Assembly: GCF_019458025.1 (NCBI RefSeq)
Contig: NZ_JAHZUY010000004.1
Span: 81,662-145,661 of the forward strand
From: Caldovatus aquaticus
GTDB lineage: Bacteria; Pseudomonadota; Alphaproteobacteria; Acetobacterales; Acetobacteraceae
Direction of reading: 5' to 3'
DNA: 64,000 nucleotides
The notes under the pieces were generated by a model. It did not search any database, was not told the DNA's origin, and was given only the letters and a program-made list of their open reading frames with translations. Position 1 is the stretch's first letter; each line of letters begins with the position of its first letter. Both the position numbers and the translations under genes were made by a program. Below, piece by piece: positions 60,841 through 64,000 of this stretch.

Positions 60841-62336
60841 CCGTCGGCACCACCACCCGCCCCCCCACCGCCGTGACCCGCCTGCCGGACCGCGCCGCGC
60901 CGGCCGCCGCGAGCCCGCCGGCCGCGGCGCCTGCCGCGGGCGGCCGCGCCGTCGCCGCGCCACGCCGCGTCGCCCTGCCCGCATTCGCCACCCACGGCAC
61001 CCCTGGCGCCGACACGCTGCCGGCGGCGGCGCGCGACGCGCTCCTGGACGCGCCGCGTCCCCGCACGCGCGGCCCGGTGCTCTTCGGCCTGGCCGCCATC
61101 CTCCTGTTCTTCGGGGGCTTCGGCGCCTGGTCCGCCCTCGCCCCGCTCTCCGAGGCGGCGGTCGCCCCCGGCGTCATCAAGGTCGAGGGGCAGCGCCGCA
61201 CCATCCAGCACATGGAGGGCGGCTACATCCGCGAGATCCTGGCGCGCGACGGCGACCGGGTGGAGCGCGGCCAGGTCCTGATGCGCCTCGACGACATCCA
61301 GTCCGGCGCCAACCTGGAGACCCTGCGCAGCCAGCGCTGGGCGCTGCTCGCGCAGGACGCGCGCCTCTCCTCCGAGTTCGCCCGGCTGCGCGAGATCGCC
61401 TTCCCGCAGGAGCTGCTCGCCGCCGAGGACCCCCGCGCGCGCGACGCCGTCGCCGGCCAGCGCGCCCTGTTCGAGGCGCGGCAGGCGAGCCTCGCGAGCC
61501 AGATCGGCGTGCTCGAGGCCCGCATCGAGCAGCAGCTCGCGGCGCGCGAGTCGGCCGAGGGGACGCTGCGCTCGGCGCAGCAGCAGCTCGCCAGCTTCCG
61601 GCAGGAGGAGGCCGACATCGGGCCGCTGGTCCGCCAGGGCCTGATCCAGCGGCCGCGCCTGCTGCAGATCCAGCGCAGCGCGACCGAGCAGGAGGCGCGC
61701 ATCGTCGCCGCCCAGGCCGACATCGAGCGCGCCAACCACGCCATCGCCGAGGCGCGCGGCCAGATCCGCCAGGTCGTGGACCAGCGCCTGCAGGAGGTCT
61801 CGACCGAGCTGCACGAGGTCCGCACCCGTCTCGCCGAGGTCGAGGAGCGGCTGCGCGCCGCGCAGGACGTGGCGCAGCGCCGCGACATCGTCGCGCCGGA
61901 GCCGGGGATCGTCGTCAACTCGCGCTTCTTCACCGTCGGTGCCGTGGTCCGCCCCGGCGAGGCCGTCATGGACCTCACCCCGCTGCAGGACCGGCTGATC
62001 GCCGAGGTGATGGTCCAGCCCCACGACATCGACGTCGTCTATCCGGGCCTGCGCACCGAGGTCCGGCTGCCCGCCTTCAAGCAGCGCCTCGTCCCCTATC
62101 TGCACGGCCACGTGACCTATGTCGCCTCGGACGTGACCATGGACGAGCGCACGCGGCAGAGCTATTTCCGAGCCTTCGTCCTGATAGACCAGGACCAGCT
62201 CGCGCATCTGCCGAACGTGCATCTGGTGCCCGGCATGCCGGTTGAGGCCTACATACAGGTCGGCGAACGGAGCTTCTTCCGCTACATGATCCAGCCGATC
62301 CTGGACAGCTTCCACCGCGCCTTCCGGGAGCAGTAG
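60837..62336 (+). CDS. Type I secretion membrane fusion protein (HlyD/PrtE family)
   Basis: A 499-residue periplasmic adaptor. It has an unusually long cytoplasmic N-terminus of about 78 residues rich in Ala and Pro, and one transmembrane helix at about 80-100 (LFGLAAILLFFGGFGAWSAL). A barrel/lipoyl segment with VEGQRRTIQHMEGGYIREI, a long coiled coil (about 150-330), and the HlyD family motif near the end (GMPVEAYIQVGERSF) follow. It would bridge the ABC transporter to an outer-membrane TolC-type channel, which is not encoded in this window. Confidence 0.94.
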   Translation: MTVGTTTRPPTAVTRLPDRAAPAAASPPAAAPAAGGRAVAAPRRVALPAFATHGTPGADTLPAAARDALLDAPRPRTRGPVLFGLAAILLFFGGFGAWSALAPLSEAAVAPGVIKVEGQRRTIQHMEGGYIREILARDGDRVERGQVLMRLDDIQSGANLETLRSQRWALLAQDARLSSEFARLREIAFPQELLAAEDPRARDAVAGQRALFEARQASLASQIGVLEARIEQQLAARESAEGTLRSAQQQLASFRQEEADIGPLVRQGLIQRPRLLQIQRSATEQEARIVAAQADIERANHAIAEARGQIRQVVDQRLQEVSTELHEVRTRLAEVEERLRAAQDVAQRRDIVAPEPGIVVNSRFFTVGAVVRPGEAVMDLTPLQDRLIAEVMVQPHDIDVVYPGLRTEVRLPAFKQRLVPYLHGHVTYVASDVTMDERTRQSYFRAFVLIDQDQLAHLPNVHLVPGMPVEAYIQVGERSFFRYMIQPILDSFHRAFREQ

Positions 62337-62413
62337 CGCCCGCCGCGAACCGGGCGGCGGCACTACGGAACCGCAAGGGACGAACCGCGCTACCCGACGG
62401 AGGGCAGGACGCC

Positions 62414-62719
62414 ATGGCCGAAATCCGCACGATCCTCTTCGCCGACGGCATGCTCGACGCCAGCGTCGTGCACGGCGTCGTGCGCATCACGCTGGCGCAG
62501 AGCGGCGCCGAGGGGAAGCCGACCCCGGTCGGCCAGCTCTGCGTGCCGCTGGTCCAGTTGCCGGCGCTCGCCAACGGCCTCATCGCCCTGCTGCGCCAGG
62601 TCGAGGCCAGGGCGAGGGAGGCGCAGCAGCGCCAGGTGCAGGAGCCCGCCGCCGCGCCGGAAGGGGAGGACGCGGCCATGCCCGCGCCGCCGCCGGGCAC
62701 CTTCCGCTTCCAGGGCTGA
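62414..62719 (+). CDS. Hypothetical protein after the secretion genes
   Basis: A 101-residue soluble protein, unrecognised. The first 70 residues look like a compact alpha/beta domain (RTILFADGMLDASVVHGVVRI, then a helix PALANGLIALLRQVEARAREA), loosely like small DUF3467-type proteins; the rest is Pro/Ala-rich and ends TFRFQG. It begins 77 nt after hlyD with AGG-type sequence upstream, on the same strand, and may belong to the secretion operon as a regulator, chaperone or small cargo. No signal peptide and no glycine-rich RTX repeats. Confidence 0.6.
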   Translation: MAEIRTILFADGMLDASVVHGVVRITLAQSGAEGKPTPVGQLCVPLVQLPALANGLIALLRQVEARAREAQQRQVQEPAAAPEGEDAAMPAPPPGTFRFQG

Positions 62720-63383
62720 TCCCGTGGCCCCGGCCGCCACGGCGGCCAGGCGCGGCGCGGGGCGGCGATGGAGCGCGGAGGCGGGACCGCGGCGCGGCCG
62801 ACGCTCGCCTTCCGCCTTCGCCACCCGTCGCCGCGCGCCCGGCACGCTGCGCCGGGCGGGCCCGCGCGGCAGGGCGGCACGGCGCCCAGAAAGAGTGCCG
62901 CCCCGCGGGCGGGGCCTTGAGCGGATCGCGGGGGGCCACGCTTGGCTGTTCCGCGGGCGCCAGAAAGCGGGCCGAAGTTGTCGCCTCGCGCCCGGTCGAT
63001 CCCGGATGCGTGCCCGCAGCGTGGCGGGTGCGCCGCGGCGGATATCGGCGCCGACCGACCCGCGCCGCGCTGCGACGCCGGTGCCCCCGAGGCATCTCGG
63101 CATCGCGGCGGCAGGCCGCGCCGGCGCCGAGACGCCGACCACGCGCCCCATCCGTCCGGCGAGCCGGGCGGCTCTTGCCCCGACGAAGCCGCGGTCAGGA
63201 GCAGCCTGCTCCGGAGGCGTTCGCGCTTCCTGCGGGCGGCAATGGCTCCGGCGCGGCGTCTGCCGGGCGAAGCACAGGACGAGGACAGGCCCCTCTGCCG
63301 GCGGCGCCTCCCCCAGGCTCTGCGCCCAATTGCCGTGGGAACGGTGCGATGATTCGCCCTGCCCAACGGCGGGGGGATGGACC
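62720..63383. other. 664-bp gene-poor stretch
   Basis: No credible gene is visible. Open frames on both strands are Arg/Ala/Pro-rich composition artefacts. At 62900-62915 GCCCCG pairs with CGGGGC around CGGG, followed by CTTGA, a weak candidate for a terminator of the secretion operon. The left end of the insertion sequence must lie near 63300-63380, but I cannot identify a terminal inverted repeat or target duplication. Confidence 0.4.
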
Positions 63384-64000
63384 GTGTTGCGCCTGTTCGG
63401 GCTGAGCGACGTGCCGTGGGCGGCGAGCGAGCCGCATCCGGCGATGGTCCACACCGGGCCGCGGCGCGTGGACGACCGGCGGGGGATCGGCGGCATCGTG
63501 CACCGTTTCCGCGAAGGCTGCCGCTGGCGTGCCCTGCCGCCGGAATAGGGGCCATACGCCACCGTCTTCAACCGTTGGAACCGCTGGAGCCAACGCGGGC
63601 TCTGGCAGCGCATCCTCGCCGCCCTCGTCGCCTGCGCCGACCCGCCGCGGGGCGCGCCGATCGGCAGTGCCGCCGTGAAGGCGCACCGCTCGGCGGCCGG
63701 CGCGAAAGGGGGGGAAGGCGATGCCAGCCACCAGGCGATCGGCCGCTCGCGCGGTGGGCGCCCCGCCAGGGGCCACGCGCTCTGCGACGAGCAAGGCCGC
63801 CCGCACGCGATCCTGCCGACCGGCGGCAACGGCGCCGCCGTCACCGCCGCCGCCACGCCGGTCTCGGCTGTCGCCCCGCCCCGCGAACTCGTCGCCGACA
63901 AGGGCTGCGACGCCAACCGCCGGCGCCGCCGCGGCCATCCCCGGCACCTCGTCGCGCAAGGTTGCCTTCCCGCGCGACGCCGAACGCTACAGGCCCCGCA
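63384..64000 (+). pseudogene. IS5-family transposase, inactivated and cut by the window edge
   Basis: Translation from a GTG start gives LRLFGLSDVPWAA...PAMVHTGPRRVDDRR...GIVHRFREGCRWRALPPE, the N-terminus of IS5-group transposases. An in-frame TAG at 63546-63548 replaces the usual Tyr of PPEYGPY, after which the same frame continues as GPYATVFNRWNRWSQRGLWQ. The first catalytic Asp (usually in DSTAVKAHRS) is Gly here (IGSAAVKAHRS), while the second Asp is kept (LVADKGCDANR). With both an amber codon and a lost catalytic residue the copy is dead. The C-terminus lies beyond the window. Confidence 0.85.

Noticed and set aside
63195..63959. Open frame of 254 residues on the minus strand at the right edge
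   Set aside because: It is antisense to the IS5-family transposase, whose protein signature on the plus strand is clear despite the stop codon.

Overview
The window looks like chromosomal backbone of a very GC-rich (about 70 %) alphaproteobacterium, most plausibly Rhodospirillales/Acetobacteraceae (Roseomonas-like). The evidence is the gene order clpP-clpX-lon-hupB-tRNA-Val-tRNA-Asp-nuoABCDEFGHIJKL(M) on one strand, the cluster rpiB-glyA-nrdR-ribD-ribE-ribB-ribH-nusB-thiL, and the tightly coupled high-GC genes (many ATGA, GTGA and TGATG junctions). No plasmid, phage or CRISPR signature is visible. The taxon is inferred from synteny and composition, not from a marker-gene comparison.

Layout. 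1-11527 (minus): respiratory complex I, nuoA to nuoL, with the start codon of the next gene (expected nuoM) at the window edge. 11786-12054 (minus): tRNA-Asp(GTC) and tRNA-Val(TAC). 12206-17476 (minus): HU, Lon, ClpX, ClpP; the trigger factor gene often found before clpP is replaced by a 579-bp stretch without a gene. 18056-26381: a solitary peptide-type solute-binding protein, a DsbA/FrnE-like thioredoxin-fold protein, mfd-sdhE (minus) and divergent recG (plus). 26513-31506 (plus): a gliding-type ABC exporter operon (ATPase, permease, GldG-like, DUF4340) ending in a Nudix hydrolase. 31581-35485: a TctC/Bug binding protein, a small secreted protein, a PrpB-like lyase and an NhaD-type antiporter. 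35892-41446 (plus): CO-dehydrogenase-type accessory genes (coxG, MoxR/coxD, coxE, split XdhC, MoeA-like/MocA fusion) without any molybdenum hydroxylase structural gene. 41484-49995 (minus): MFS transporter and the thiL-nusB-riboflavin-nrdR-glyA-rpiB operon. 50266-56242: metY, hemB, a small-molecule kinase, a YheT-type hydrolase and a class III aminotransferase.

The right end (56243-64000) is the accessory part. It holds a decayed TctC pseudogene, an outer-membrane beta-barrel gene divergent from a type I secretion pair (PrtD-type ABC and HlyD-type adaptor) flanked by two unknown small genes, then a gene-poor stretch and the start of a dead IS5-family transposase.

Best candidates for something not yet described: the type I secretion locus with its unknown small proteins and divergent beta-barrel but no visible substrate or TolC; the orphan cox/xdh maturation operon; and the GldFG/DUF4340 ABC system coupled to a Nudix gene. 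Nothing in the window is a clear-cut wholly new system. Translation starts were chosen by family length, ribosome-binding sites and junctions with the upstream gene.
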